Source: CAYZWU01 sp964482235 (lineage in GTDB: Bacteria; Planctomycetota; B15-G4; CAYZWU01). Taken from it: DNA of 64,000 nt. A program made the position numbers and the translations under genes. The stretch spans positions 9,220 through 73,219 of the forward strand of contig CAYZWU010000026.1 of assembly GCA_964482235.1 (NCBI GenBank), read 5' to 3'. The notes below the pieces were generated by a model, which did not search any database, was not told the origin of the DNA, and was given only the letters and a program-made list of their open reading frames with translations. How positions within the stretch are numbered: position 1 is the stretch's first letter; each line of letters starts with the position of its first letter. Shown here piece after piece: positions 1-9,165 of this stretch.

Positions 1-343
1 TTTTTGAGCACTTCCCGATATTCTTCCGCATGGATCATTGGAGTCACATTCTCCACTTGATGTCATTTCCAGAAGAGGAGGAAGCCATGTCCAACCCTAC
101 GACATCAGGTGAGGAGAGGGCTTCTTCACTGGTTGTAAAGAGTCAACCTGGTGCAAGGATGTCATGATGCGCTGAAGACGAACCGCCATTTGATTGATGT
201 CCAGCTGTAGTCTGGTGGCACCAATCCAAACAGGATCTCCAGCCAGAGAAGAACAGGATCAGCGTTGGAACCGACTACTGCTGAGAACGGTTCATAGGCA
301 GGTGGGAATTCTAATCGCGGAGGAGTGAAAAATCAGAAAGAAA
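1..343. other. window edge, no supported gene
   Basis: No gene is supported here. A 26-codon plus-strand reading frame (about 87-167) begins after a good AGGAGG ribosome-binding site, but its product has no recognisable feature and it may be chance or the remnant of something cut by the window edge. Confidence 0.4.
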
Positions 344-346
344 GTG

Positions 347-834
347 ATGAGTACGCTCCTGTTCCTTGCAGTGGTTTCGTTCATGGTCTACATCATCGGA
401 AATTATGCACCGCTGGCCGAAGCCAGAGCTCGAATCTTGCCGGGCCAGCGTATTCCACGGATTCGGAATGGAGAAATCAACGATGGCCGCCCAAACCGGA
501 AGATATTGTCATTATCACAGATAAACATATTGGGAGTTATGACGTCGTCTATACTGTTCCATCCGACCGCTGGCTTGTGATTACCGATGCCGAATACTAC
601 GCCTATAACAATAGGGAAGCTGATCTACTCGAGGCACTGAGGGGTGTTGAAACCGTCAAGCGACACTGTGTCTTTCTCGGAAGTCACTATCAACACATGA
701 ATTCCTGTGACGGCCCATTTTCTTCGGCGGTGGGGCTCGCGTTCGCACCTGGATCGCAGGTCGTGTTCTCGAATCAACAGGGTACTGTGGGAACTTACTC
801 CTACGCTCTGACCGGCTATCTTATTGATGTTTGA
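347..834 (+). pseudogene. frameshifted small secreted protein
   Basis: The reading frame from about 344/347 begins with a convincing export signal (MSTLLFLAVVSFMVY, then a polar stretch ending in Ala-Glu-Ala). It then degenerates. The adjacent frame carries a sensible mature protein to the stop at 834 (segments such as YTVPSDRWLVITDAEYY and GLAFAPGSQVVFSN). Joining the two needs one frameshift somewhere around 430-520. The predicted product is an exported protein of about 160 residues of unknown function. An assembly indel would give the same picture as a true pseudogene. The region also looks less GC-rich than most neighbours. Confidence 0.4.
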
Positions 835-896
835 GATCGGCGCGGAATTTCCGTGATGTGCAGCGCCTCAGTGAGGTGAGCGAGGAGGGGCCCGTT

Positions 897-3800
897 TCAG
901 AACGAGCCAGCAGGGCGTGGATAAGCGAACTCGAAGTCCAGGCCACGGGGAAACCGACCGGTCAGGTGGAGCGTGATCCTCTCGGGGAGAAGGCTTCCGT
1001 TACTGAGAGCGTATCTCACTTCATGGGCTGTCTTCACTGCAGGGTTGCGCGGATCGAAGCTGGTGCGGCACGTTAGCAGGTGATTACCTGCATCCTGGCG
1101 CCACTTGAGATGCGTCTCGCGGATGGTTCCGAACTGGTGCTCGATTATCCGCTTCACGAACCCTTGCTTCGAAACGTGAACCTCGGTCCGCTGGTCTCCT
1201 TCACCGCCGTCGATGGGAGTCAGGACAAGAAGGTCATCGTCACCTTCCTGCTCCACGGAATCGACAAGCATCCCTTGCGTCGACGGCATCGGACTCCCGA
1301 GGGCGATGTCCACCGTTTCCGCGAGAGCCTCTTCAAGCTGCTTCCTGCGTGCTTGCAGAGTGGGCGGAAGATCCACTGCCTCGATCGTCGTGGTGCCTTT
1401 CTTCCAACGGCCGAAAAACCTGGCCTGACCGTAAAACCGCGGCTGCGGGTTGCTCATCGTCCATGTGAGGGAATCGAGTCCCGCCGCCTCGATCGGGCTG
1501 CGCAGGCTTTCGATCCTGCGCAGGATCTTGCGGGCTTCCGGACTGATCCTTGTTTTGCGAGAGCGCTTGGCAGACCAAGGTTTTTCGACATGGACCCGCG
1601 GCACCCGCTGGTTCCTCACTGAAGCTCCGGAATCACCGGAATCGATCCGGAAGCAAACGTCGAATTCCACGCGTCTCGCGACCTTCCCCTTGCCGGTTTC
1701 GACGCTAGATCGCACCAGAGGTACGAACATCTGCAGCCTCGGTTCACCCGCCGCGCCGGGAAAGACAGTGAAGCCACGATCACACCATTTCGGCCCCGTC
1801 GCAAGAACCACATCCACATCACGGGCACCGTCAGGCAGTGCGACATCGACCCAGGCACCCGGCTGGACCTCCGGTATCGTCCTGATGGGAGAAAGCCCGT
1901 CGCGAACGTACCGCCCAGGCATCTTGCTCGCCGTCATGCCCGGCCCCGTGAGCGCGAATATCTCCCTCGGCGTGCCCTGCCCGGGAGCCGCCATGATCTG
2001 GAGCGGATCGCACCGGTCCTTTCCCCGGTTCGTCACGATGAGCCGGAGTCGATCCGATCGCGACGTCTTCCTGATCGTGACATCCACAGGATCACGGTCG
2101 TTCGATGACGGCAGGGTCGGCATCAGGGCCGGATCCCCGAAGATGTTCATGATGTAGTACTGCCCCCAGAGGAAGTCCTGGAAACCGTCCTCGATCGCCA
2201 GGTCGAGATCCGAAACGAGATGACCCTGCTCGAGAAGATGGGCCATGAAGTTGCGCCCGTCGCGGTATGCCTGTCCGATGCTGACCTCACCCGAGGCGAG
2301 GCGTGCGAAGAAGAGCTTGACCAGGTATTCCGAGTGCGCCGAGGCGACGCGGGTGTTGCCGAGGTAGGCAGCGGCGCCGAGCTCGAGAAATCGGCCGGCA
2401 AAGGTCGACCGGCTCGCGATCCCCACATCGAGAGCGGCTGACGAGCACCCGCCGCCGAAAACGACCGGCGTTCCCTCGAGGGGGGGAAGGGGACGGTCCT
2501 GCGGGCGATGAGCCCTGGTGGCCACGATCGAGGATCGCGGATGGATTCCCCAGCTGTGCGGACCGGAGTGGTTGAAGTAGGCAATCCATGATGAATGGCC
2601 CAGGTCGGCGAGGACGTCGTCGATGTCGACCTGGTCGCGGTAATATCCGTCGACCTCGATCCCCGCGGCGGCGAGATCCCCCTCGATGCCGCGTATCAGA
2701 GCCTCTGCATTGGGAAGAACCCAGGGGAGGGAGCCTTCCATGGCGGCGAATCCCGGTTGAATCGTTGTAGCCTGATGAGCGGCGCCATCAGCGAGGTCGG
2801 CATATGTCGCAAAGGTCGCCGTGATCGCGGAACCTGTTTCGAGCTCCTCCACCGGGATCCGTCCGACGGCAAGCTCGAGGTAGGAGTCCTCGTCGAGATT
2901 GGCATAGGGCGCGTCGCTGGGGAGCTCCTGCTTGATGTCGAAGCATTCGAAATAAGCCTCGCATTCCCGGTAGAAAAAGGGAATGCGATCGGGAGTGCCA
3001 ACGATGGCCAGATGCTCGATGCCGCTCACGGCACGAGTGATGTCGACGATCCTGCTTCGTATCTCGTCGGGATCAGCCTCGCCAAGGATGAGCTCGCTTC
3101 GGAGATAGGGGACGAAGGGATGAGCGTAATGATACGTCAGGTGAAAGAGCCGTCCTCCAAGATCGATCTTCGAGCCGATCCGGGGTTCCTCGTTCTCTTC
3201 AAGCTTTCCATCGCCGTCGAGGTCGATCCGGAGCCTGTCGTAGCGAGGCGCCAGCCCCGAACCGACACAGACATCAGCCGTCCCCCGTGCCGCCGCCAGG
3301 AGCTGGCTGTCGCCCTGGTCGAACCGCGTCGCAAGGTACCTGCCGGAAGCGGACTCATCGAGACCGGCCGGTTTCTCTTCAACGACCTCGAGCGCGACGG
3401 AATGGAGGGTTGTATCCACATCAACTGGAACAACGATACCGTCATGAACGGCAGCCAGAGGGGCGGCCAGCGCGGCTGCTCCGTGCCCCCGGCTTTCATC
3501 GACGTTGCAGAGCGCGATGTATCCGGCTCCGCCTGCAGCCGCGGCAACGTCGGCTGGTTCTTCCAGAATACGGACAGGCATCCCCGCCGGAACGTGGACC
3601 GAACCCAGAGCCAGGATCTTATCCGGACGCGCCTCGAGCAGGCGGTCATCGAGATTCGGACCGGCGAGGAAGAGCGGGACATCGAGCCGCATGGCCAGGC
3701 ACGCCGCCTGCACAGCCGGGCCAAGCCGCCTCTCGCAGACAACGACCGTTCCACCTGCCGGCCGCTCCTCCTCTGCCTTGCGCGCCTGGGGCAGTTCGGG

Positions 3801-4592
3801 ATGAGGGGGACCGATCAGGCGGATCGTTCCCGGTCGGTACTTTTCGAGATATCGCCGGGCCGACTCCGACAGTCGTGCTCCGACAACGAGGAGAGCCGGG
3901 AGACCCCGGTTGGCCCTTGCCGCTCCGGGGAGGGCCTCGAGAAAGGCGTAGGCCCGGTCTGGCCCGGAATCGTGGATCACCGTGACAATACGGTCTGGAT
4001 CAGGATTCTCGATGTGGATCGGACGTGGCGGCGGTGGGCCTTTCCTCTCGGCCGGCGGGACAAGCGCCCCCCCGGATCGGAGAGCCTTGCGCGCCGAGCC
4101 GGCCTCCTTGCCGAGATCGGCTTTCTCCCCGGCAGGAAGCGTCACACACAACCGGCCAAGCACATCGCCGGTCTGGAAATAGGTCGCATCGATCACGAGG
4201 CTTTCGCCGTCCTCCTCGCGCTCGAAATCATATCGAACAGCGGCTCCTTCCAGCTCTGCGATGATCGGCCCGCTTTTCGCGACAAGCACGACCGTGCCGC
4301 GGGCTCCCATCTGCCGCAGCTCGGAATCGAGCAGGCCGGAGAGCTCGTGGGCTCGCCCGACTCTCCAGAGGATCAGTGTGAGCGAGCGATTCTCGCTACG
4401 CGGGTCGCTATATTCGTACCGCATCCCGCCGCCCTCGGCGGGGGCGCTCTTCTCAAGCTTCCAAGGAGAATCGGCAAGGTCGAGGGAGAATCCCTCTCCT
4501 GCGCTGCCATCGCCTTTCTCCTGCGCCCGCAGGAACGGACAGGATGCCAGGAGAAGAATAAGGACGGCAAGCAATCCTTTGGAACGCATCAT
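897..4592 (-). CDS. secreted gingipain-like cysteine peptidase (C25 family)
   Basis: Large exported protein of about 1231 residues. I chose the ATG at 4592 because GAGGAG lies 7 nt upstream; a TTG at 4607 is the alternative. The N-terminus MMRSKGLLAVLILLLASCPFLRA is a signal peptide. The central region fits peptidase family C25. A His in NHSGPHSWG (about residue 675) has Trp at +6, as in the gingipain HGSxxAW motif, and a candidate nucleophile Cys lies in FGGGCSSAAL (about residue 716). A typical C25 tail follows (FGDPALMPTLP), then about 330 residues with no recognised fold. Substrate is unknown. Many C25 enzymes are exported by type IX secretion, but I see no type IX sorting tail. It is transcribed divergently from a paralogue starting at 4794, sharing a 200-bp promoter gap. 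Confidence 0.75.
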   Translation of the reverse strand: MMRSKGLLAVLILLLASCPFLRAQEKGDGSAGEGFSLDLADSPWKLEKSAPAEGGGMRYEYSDPRSENRSLTLILWRVGRAHELSGLLDSELRQMGARGTVVLVAKSGPIIAELEGAAVRYDFEREEDGESLVIDATYFQTGDVLGRLCVTLPAGEKADLGKEAGSARKALRSGGALVPPAERKGPPPPRPIHIENPDPDRIVTVIHDSGPDRAYAFLEALPGAARANRGLPALLVVGARLSESARRYLEKYRPGTIRLIGPPHPELPQARKAEEERPAGGTVVVCERRLGPAVQAACLAMRLDVPLFLAGPNLDDRLLEARPDKILALGSVHVPAGMPVRILEEPADVAAAAGGAGYIALCNVDESRGHGAAALAAPLAAVHDGIVVPVDVDTTLHSVALEVVEEKPAGLDESASGRYLATRFDQGDSQLLAAARGTADVCVGSGLAPRYDRLRIDLDGDGKLEENEEPRIGSKIDLGGRLFHLTYHYAHPFVPYLRSELILGEADPDEIRSRIVDITRAVSGIEHLAIVGTPDRIPFFYRECEAYFECFDIKQELPSDAPYANLDEDSYLELAVGRIPVEELETGSAITATFATYADLADGAAHQATTIQPGFAAMEGSLPWVLPNAEALIRGIEGDLAAAGIEVDGYYRDQVDIDDVLADLGHSSWIAYFNHSGPHSWGIHPRSSIVATRAHRPQDRPLPPLEGTPVVFGGGCSSAALDVGIASRSTFAGRFLELGAAAYLGNTRVASAHSEYLVKLFFARLASGEVSIGQAYRDGRNFMAHLLEQGHLVSDLDLAIEDGFQDFLWGQYYIMNIFGDPALMPTLPSSNDRDPVDVTIRKTSRSDRLRLIVTNRGKDRCDPLQIMAAPGQGTPREIFALTGPGMTASKMPGRYVRDGLSPIRTIPEVQPGAWVDVALPDGARDVDVVLATGPKWCDRGFTVFPGAAGEPRLQMFVPLVRSSVETGKGKVARRVEFDVCFRIDSGDSGASVRNQRVPRVHVEKPWSAKRSRKTRISPEARKILRRIESLRSPIEAAGLDSLTWTMSNPQPRFYGQARFFGRWKKGTTTIEAVDLPPTLQARRKQLEEALAETVDIALGSPMPSTQGMLVDSVEQEGDDDLLVLTPIDGGEGDQRTEVHVSKQGFVKRIIEHQFGTIRETHLKWRQDAGNHLLTCRTSFDPRNPAVKTAHEVRYALSNGSLLPERITLHLTGRFPRGLDFEFAYPRPAGSF

Positions 4593-4793
4593 CAGGCAAC
4601 TCCTCAAAGAAGGATTCCGGAGACGATTAAACGCAATTCAACAATAAGTATCGATCCGAGGAAAGTACGTATTCAGATGCTGATTCCGGGAAAGCGCGGC
4701 AAGAGTGAAAGGACTGTTGAATTATGCTATGTGTACTACTGGATGGTCCGTTGGTCTCGTGAGCAGGCGGAAGGTGCTTTTTCGGGAGCCGCA

Positions 4794-7151
4794 GTGAGAT
4801 TTCCCGGCAGGATCGGTGCAAGTTCCTTTCTCATGCTCGTCCTTCAGCTGCTGCTGGCAAGCGAGACGTGCGCCGAGGAGACCACGCCGGAGGCCGGCCG
4901 CATCGCCATTCTCGTTCCTGTCCGCCCGGAATCCTCCTGGGAGGACGACGCATTTCTCGCCGCAGTGCCGGCGGCAGCAGTCCTGCGAAACGGTGAGCCG
5001 CTCGTCCTCGCGCTGCACGCGGCAGCGCCCTGGCGGCCGGAGGTCCTGGACTTCCTGAGGCGCCTCGCTCCAGCCCGCCTGCTCTGGGTGGGAGCGGAGC
5101 CGGCGGAACCGATCCCCGCCGGCCTGCCTCAGCTGGAACGCCTGCACGCCGCAACTGCTGCCGAAGCCGCGGCAGCAATCGCCGCCGCAGCCTGGTCGAC
5201 CGCGCAGAGGCCGGTGCTCTACGACACCGCCGATCGCGCGTCAGCCCTCGCCGCCTCGGCACTCGCCGGGCGGCTCGACGAACCGCTGTTCCCGTGCCGA
5301 GAGGGAGTGCTGGAAGCTCCGGCGCTCGAAGCCCTGAAAACGCTCGGCGTCAAGACGGCCCTTTTCGTCGGCCGCGGCAAGCTGCCCCGCGTCAAGGGCC
5401 TCCAAGTGAAGCGGATCGACGATGGCGAGGAGGTCGTGCGCTGGCTGATCCGCCGCGGCCATGCCGTGGACTATCTCGCTGCAGTCAATCCGCGCGAGTC
5501 GGTTGCAGGGCGGAACCGCCATCTTGCCCTGGCTGCTCCGGTTCTCGCCGTTGGCCGCTCGGGCGCGGTCGCGCCTCTACCCTATGACACCCGCTGGAAG
5601 CTTCGCTTCGAGGCTGAGAAGGAACTGAAAAAGGCGCCCGCCGGAGCCGCTCCGAGCGCGGCTGGCTGGCGCCGGGGCGAAGCTGCTCTCGATAAAAGTG
5701 CCACACCGTTTCTGACCGGAAAGGATCCGTCCAGCGGCCGCTGGTGGCTGCAGCTCGATCGCAATTGCGATGGTCGATTCACGGGAAGGAAGGAGCAGCC
5801 GGTCCGAACAGGCGAGGACCTCGAGCTGGGCGGTCTCAGCTGGACAGCGGACCTCGACGCCGAGGAGAAAACGCGGGGCAAGGCGATCTGGTTGACCACT
5901 CCCACCGCTGCTGAGATCCGAGCGGACCTGGACCGCTACCATGACGCAGCCAGGGGCAAGGCGAGGTATCTCTGCCTGGTGGGCTGGCCGGATGCCCTGC
6001 CCCTGGCGGTGATCGCCCACGGCCAGGGCATCGATGCGGACCTCGTCTCGGATCTGCCTTTCGCTCAGACCGACCCGGATCCTTTCGTCGAGCTTGCCTT
6101 CGCCCGTTTCGTTGCCGAGGACCTGCCGTCCGCCACGCTGCTCGCCTGCCGGGGTTTTGCGCGAGACGAGTTTCCCGACAAGGAGTGGCGCGGATGTTTC
6201 GGGACCGCCGAGTGGGCCGGTCCGGGCAATGGCCTGTTCGAGACCGCCGGCTTGAAGTCCGCCGGCCACCACGCCGGCGGCGCCCCCTTCGATGCCGCCT
6301 CGCCGCTGACCGGGGTCGAACTGCTCGTACACGGCTCCCACTCGGCCTGGACCGAGCTCGGCAAGACCTACACCTGGGACTCGACGGTCCTCCTGGCACC
6401 GGCGCTGGTCGAGTCCTCGGGCTGCAGCACCGCCTCGCTCGACCAGGACGCCGAGCACCGGTCCGTCGCGACCCGATTGCTGCGCAACGGCGCCGTGGCT
6501 TTCGTCGGCAACATGCGCCGCTGCGTTGCGCAGGGGAACCTGTTCCGCAGCGAGATATGGAACGCGCTGCTCGACGGATCGACCCTGGGCGAGGCTCAGC
6601 GCGTCGCGCAGAACCGCGCGCTGGTCGCGGTGCTCGAGAAGGGCGAGACCGATGGCGGCCTTCACTACTACCAGCTGTACAACTGGGCGGTCTATGGCGA
6701 TCCTGCGCTGCAGCTCGATCTCGTTCGTCCCAGGACGGATAAGCCGGCGCGGACCGTGCAGCGAGGGGCGAAAGTCACGGTTCACGCTCCCGAACGCTGG
6801 CACCGAAATGAGTACAAGCCCAACGAGGAGTGGGGCTGCACCTTTCCCCGGCTTTACACCTGGTACGGCGCCGGCATGGCCCTCGAGAGCTGCTGGTACG
6901 CCCAGGAGAAGAGAAACGAGGATACTCTGTATTTCTACGTCGAGGCGCGGACCTCGCGCCGGGCGACGGCCATCAAGCCGGTCGGCAAGGTACCCGCACC
7001 TCTGGGATGGACGGGGGCCTGCTTCGTCGACGAGCATGCCGACGGCGGCCGCAGCCTCTACTTCAGGGTGCGCATGATCGACGGCGACATGACCAGCGGG
7101 AAAGTCCGCGCCCAGATCGACCGGCTCGAGTTCCGCCTCCACGCGAAGTGA
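4794..7151 (+). CDS. secreted C25-like cysteine peptidase, paralogue
   Basis: About 785 residues. The frame is open far upstream, but the GTG at 4794 is the best start: GGGAG lies 5 nt before it and the product then begins with a clean signal peptide (MRFPGRIGASSFLMLVLQLLLA). Everything upstream in this frame is antisense to the neighbouring gene. The C25 signature is present: VHGSHSAW with His at about 513 and Trp at +6, and ESSGCSTASL with Cys at about 544. The family-typical YGDPALQLDL follows. An N-terminal, Ala-rich repeat-like half (residues 30-250) precedes the catalytic domain. It matches the divergent gene at 897-4592 in layout but is shorter at the C-terminus. Target and activation mode are unknown. 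Confidence 0.72.
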   Translation: MRFPGRIGASSFLMLVLQLLLASETCAEETTPEAGRIAILVPVRPESSWEDDAFLAAVPAAAVLRNGEPLVLALHAAAPWRPEVLDFLRRLAPARLLWVGAEPAEPIPAGLPQLERLHAATAAEAAAAIAAAAWSTAQRPVLYDTADRASALAASALAGRLDEPLFPCREGVLEAPALEALKTLGVKTALFVGRGKLPRVKGLQVKRIDDGEEVVRWLIRRGHAVDYLAAVNPRESVAGRNRHLALAAPVLAVGRSGAVAPLPYDTRWKLRFEAEKELKKAPAGAAPSAAGWRRGEAALDKSATPFLTGKDPSSGRWWLQLDRNCDGRFTGRKEQPVRTGEDLELGGLSWTADLDAEEKTRGKAIWLTTPTAAEIRADLDRYHDAARGKARYLCLVGWPDALPLAVIAHGQGIDADLVSDLPFAQTDPDPFVELAFARFVAEDLPSATLLACRGFARDEFPDKEWRGCFGTAEWAGPGNGLFETAGLKSAGHHAGGAPFDAASPLTGVELLVHGSHSAWTELGKTYTWDSTVLLAPALVESSGCSTASLDQDAEHRSVATRLLRNGAVAFVGNMRRCVAQGNLFRSEIWNALLDGSTLGEAQRVAQNRALVAVLEKGETDGGLHYYQLYNWAVYGDPALQLDLVRPRTDKPARTVQRGAKVTVHAPERWHRNEYKPNEEWGCTFPRLYTWYGAGMALESCWYAQEKRNEDTLYFYVEARTSRRATAIKPVGKVPAPLGWTGACFVDEHADGGRSLYFRVRMIDGDMTSGKVRAQIDRLEFRLHAK

Positions 7152-7553
7152 GCCGCTACGATCCCGGCCCCAAGAAAACCGAATCTCCAGTCCTAGAGTG
7201 GCCGCCCCAAAAGATCCGCTTTCGGTACGAACCTTGAGCGTCTCGCCGACCTTTTCGCTTTTAGATAGGGTGGGCAGTTTCAGATGAAAATGTCCGCATG
7301 AAGTCTGAAGAGGTGGTGTCCACCGTCAAGCGCGGCCAGCCGATACCTGATGGAACCCGGTCAATGGAATTCACTATATTTAATATCATTGCATATAAAT
7401 CGATGTGTTATGATGGGAAATCATATCTGATCGAGGAAAGCTGCCAGTCGATTCCTGATGTAACCCAGTTACAGGAATATGTTTACTTAACAAAAACGTT
7501 GATCTATAACACCAGCCAAGCCAACTGATCGTTTGTGACAAAAGGAGCCCGTC
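7152..7553. other. intergenic, AT-rich in part
   Basis: About 400 bp without a convincing gene. A 76-codon frame at 7298-7528 has no good ribosome-binding site and no recognisable product. The stretch 7370-7510 is markedly AT-rich and probably holds the promoter of the gene starting at 7554. A short palindrome (GTAAC-cca-GTTAC) lies near 7470. Confidence 0.4.
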
Positions 7554-9104
7554 GTGAAGAAGTCGTATGTATTACTCTCAACAGTGTTCCTGATTTCCAT
7601 ACTCTTCGTGGGTGCCGGGCTTGCGCAAGAGCCGGGCGATCTTGTCTGGAACGAACGATACCTTGATGTCGGCTCACTGGATTCGATTGCCCATGCGGAT
7701 AACGGCAACTTCGTTCACATCAGTGTCACTGGATCCACTGTCATGATGCGGACGGTAAATGACGCCGGTGACCTCCTGGCTACCGCTACCTTCGACGGAA
7801 CAGGGGCCGTGGACCTGTCAAAAATGGTCGAGTACACCGACGGCGGATATCTCATCACTGGTGAAACGGGTGAGACCGTGCCGGGAACAGGGGCTATCTG
7901 GATAGTCCGCACTGATGCAATCGGCAATGTCATCTGGGAGCGTGAATGGGACTATGGAGGAGATGACAACGGCAAGGGAATCGCCGTCGATGACAGCGGC
8001 GACATTATAGTCACCGGGTACGTGACAGGCATTGACCTGAACACGGAAGCGATTCTCTGGAAGCTATCCCCGAATGGAGACACGATATTCCAGAAAACCT
8101 ACGGTGGCGCTTTAACGGATGTCGGTGGTGATTTGATCCTGACCGCAGATGGCGGTTACATGATCGTCGGCCGGACCAACTCCTCGGGATTGGGAGATTA
8201 TGACGGTTGGATCGTCAAGACCGATTCCCTCGGCAACGTCCAGTGGGAGCAGACATACGGCACACCCGATTTCGACATGCTCAGCGGGGTTGTCGAAGTG
8301 GATGACGGTTTCTATCTCGGAGGTCGAGTGGGCGAGTATGGCAATGCTTCAGGCTTGCTGATCAGAACCGATTCGAGTGGCACTGTCCAATGGGAAAACA
8401 CGTACGGACCAGGTGCTGGCTGGAATGTATTCAACCGGATAATGCTTGCTGCTGATGGTCGTATCGGTTTCTGCGGATTCTACCAGGGAACCTACACTAA
8501 TTGGCGAGTATGGATCGGTGAGATTGAAAAGGACGGTACCCCGGCATGGGATGCTCATTACGGCTTCAGCGGATTCCTGCAGACAAGTACCGCACTGGAC
8601 TTTCGTGAAATCTCAGAAGGCGGCTACATGGTATGCGGTCAGGGGGGCGGGGCCGGTTGGCTTCTGCGAATCTATGACGATCCCAGCGGATTTGTAATCG
8701 ACAACCAAGATGCAGAGTTCATTGAACTGGCAGGAACCTGGAACAGCTTGTCACATAATGGCGCTTACGGCGGCACCTTCAACTATACGGGTCCCGGCAC
8801 AGGTAACACACAAGCTGCCTGGAGGGTTGACACTGTCATCGACCCCGATACGTATGATGTTTACGTCTGGAAATTCGAACACGACTACATGCATCTCATG
8901 GCCGACAACGTCGCCTTCAAGGTTCGATACGCCACCGGCACGAGCAACTGGATCCGTGTTGATCAGTCGGCCGCCGGAGACGAGTGGGTGTACCTCGGGA
9001 GCTGGGAGTTCGACAACAGTTGCCCGCAGGGTGTCCTGATAACCGACCATGCAAACGGTGCTGTCATTGCTGATGCCATCAGACTGGCCCCTGCTTCGCC
9101 CTGA
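7554..9104 (+). CDS. secreted beta-propeller-like protein with golvesin/Xly-like C-terminal domain
   Basis: 516 residues from a GTG start with AAAGGAG 7 nt upstream. A signal peptide (MKKSYVLLSTVFLISILF... ending AGLAQ) is followed by five to six repeats of the form DGGYLITG/VGR...W.VKTDSLGNVQWE.TYG, as in SBBP/Kelch-like propellers of extracellular proteins. The last ~135 residues (from VIDNQDAEFIELAGTW to ANGAVIADAIRL) match the golvesin/xanthan-lyase-type C-terminal domain, a beta-sandwich often found on exported enzymes and adhesins. No catalytic residues are evident, so I infer a surface or binding role. Codon use looks less GC-biased than in neighbouring genes. Confidence 0.7.
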   Translation: MKKSYVLLSTVFLISILFVGAGLAQEPGDLVWNERYLDVGSLDSIAHADNGNFVHISVTGSTVMMRTVNDAGDLLATATFDGTGAVDLSKMVEYTDGGYLITGETGETVPGTGAIWIVRTDAIGNVIWEREWDYGGDDNGKGIAVDDSGDIIVTGYVTGIDLNTEAILWKLSPNGDTIFQKTYGGALTDVGGDLILTADGGYMIVGRTNSSGLGDYDGWIVKTDSLGNVQWEQTYGTPDFDMLSGVVEVDDGFYLGGRVGEYGNASGLLIRTDSSGTVQWENTYGPGAGWNVFNRIMLAADGRIGFCGFYQGTYTNWRVWIGEIEKDGTPAWDAHYGFSGFLQTSTALDFREISEGGYMVCGQGGGAGWLLRIYDDPSGFVIDNQDAEFIELAGTWNSLSHNGAYGGTFNYTGPGTGNTQAAWRVDTVIDPDTYDVYVWKFEHDYMHLMADNVAFKVRYATGTSNWIRVDQSAAGDEWVYLGSWEFDNSCPQGVLITDHANGAVIADAIRLAPASP

Positions 9105-9165
9105 TTGCAGAGAATATAGACTATCTTTCACGGATACCTTGCCCAGGAGTTCCCGGCAGGGCGGA

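Noticed and set aside
2595..4793. The plus-strand open frame continuing upstream of the C25 paralogue (giving a 1518-residue product)
   Set aside because: It is antisense to the convincing C25 gene, has low-complexity Arg/Gly-rich content, and the real product begins with a signal peptide at 4794.
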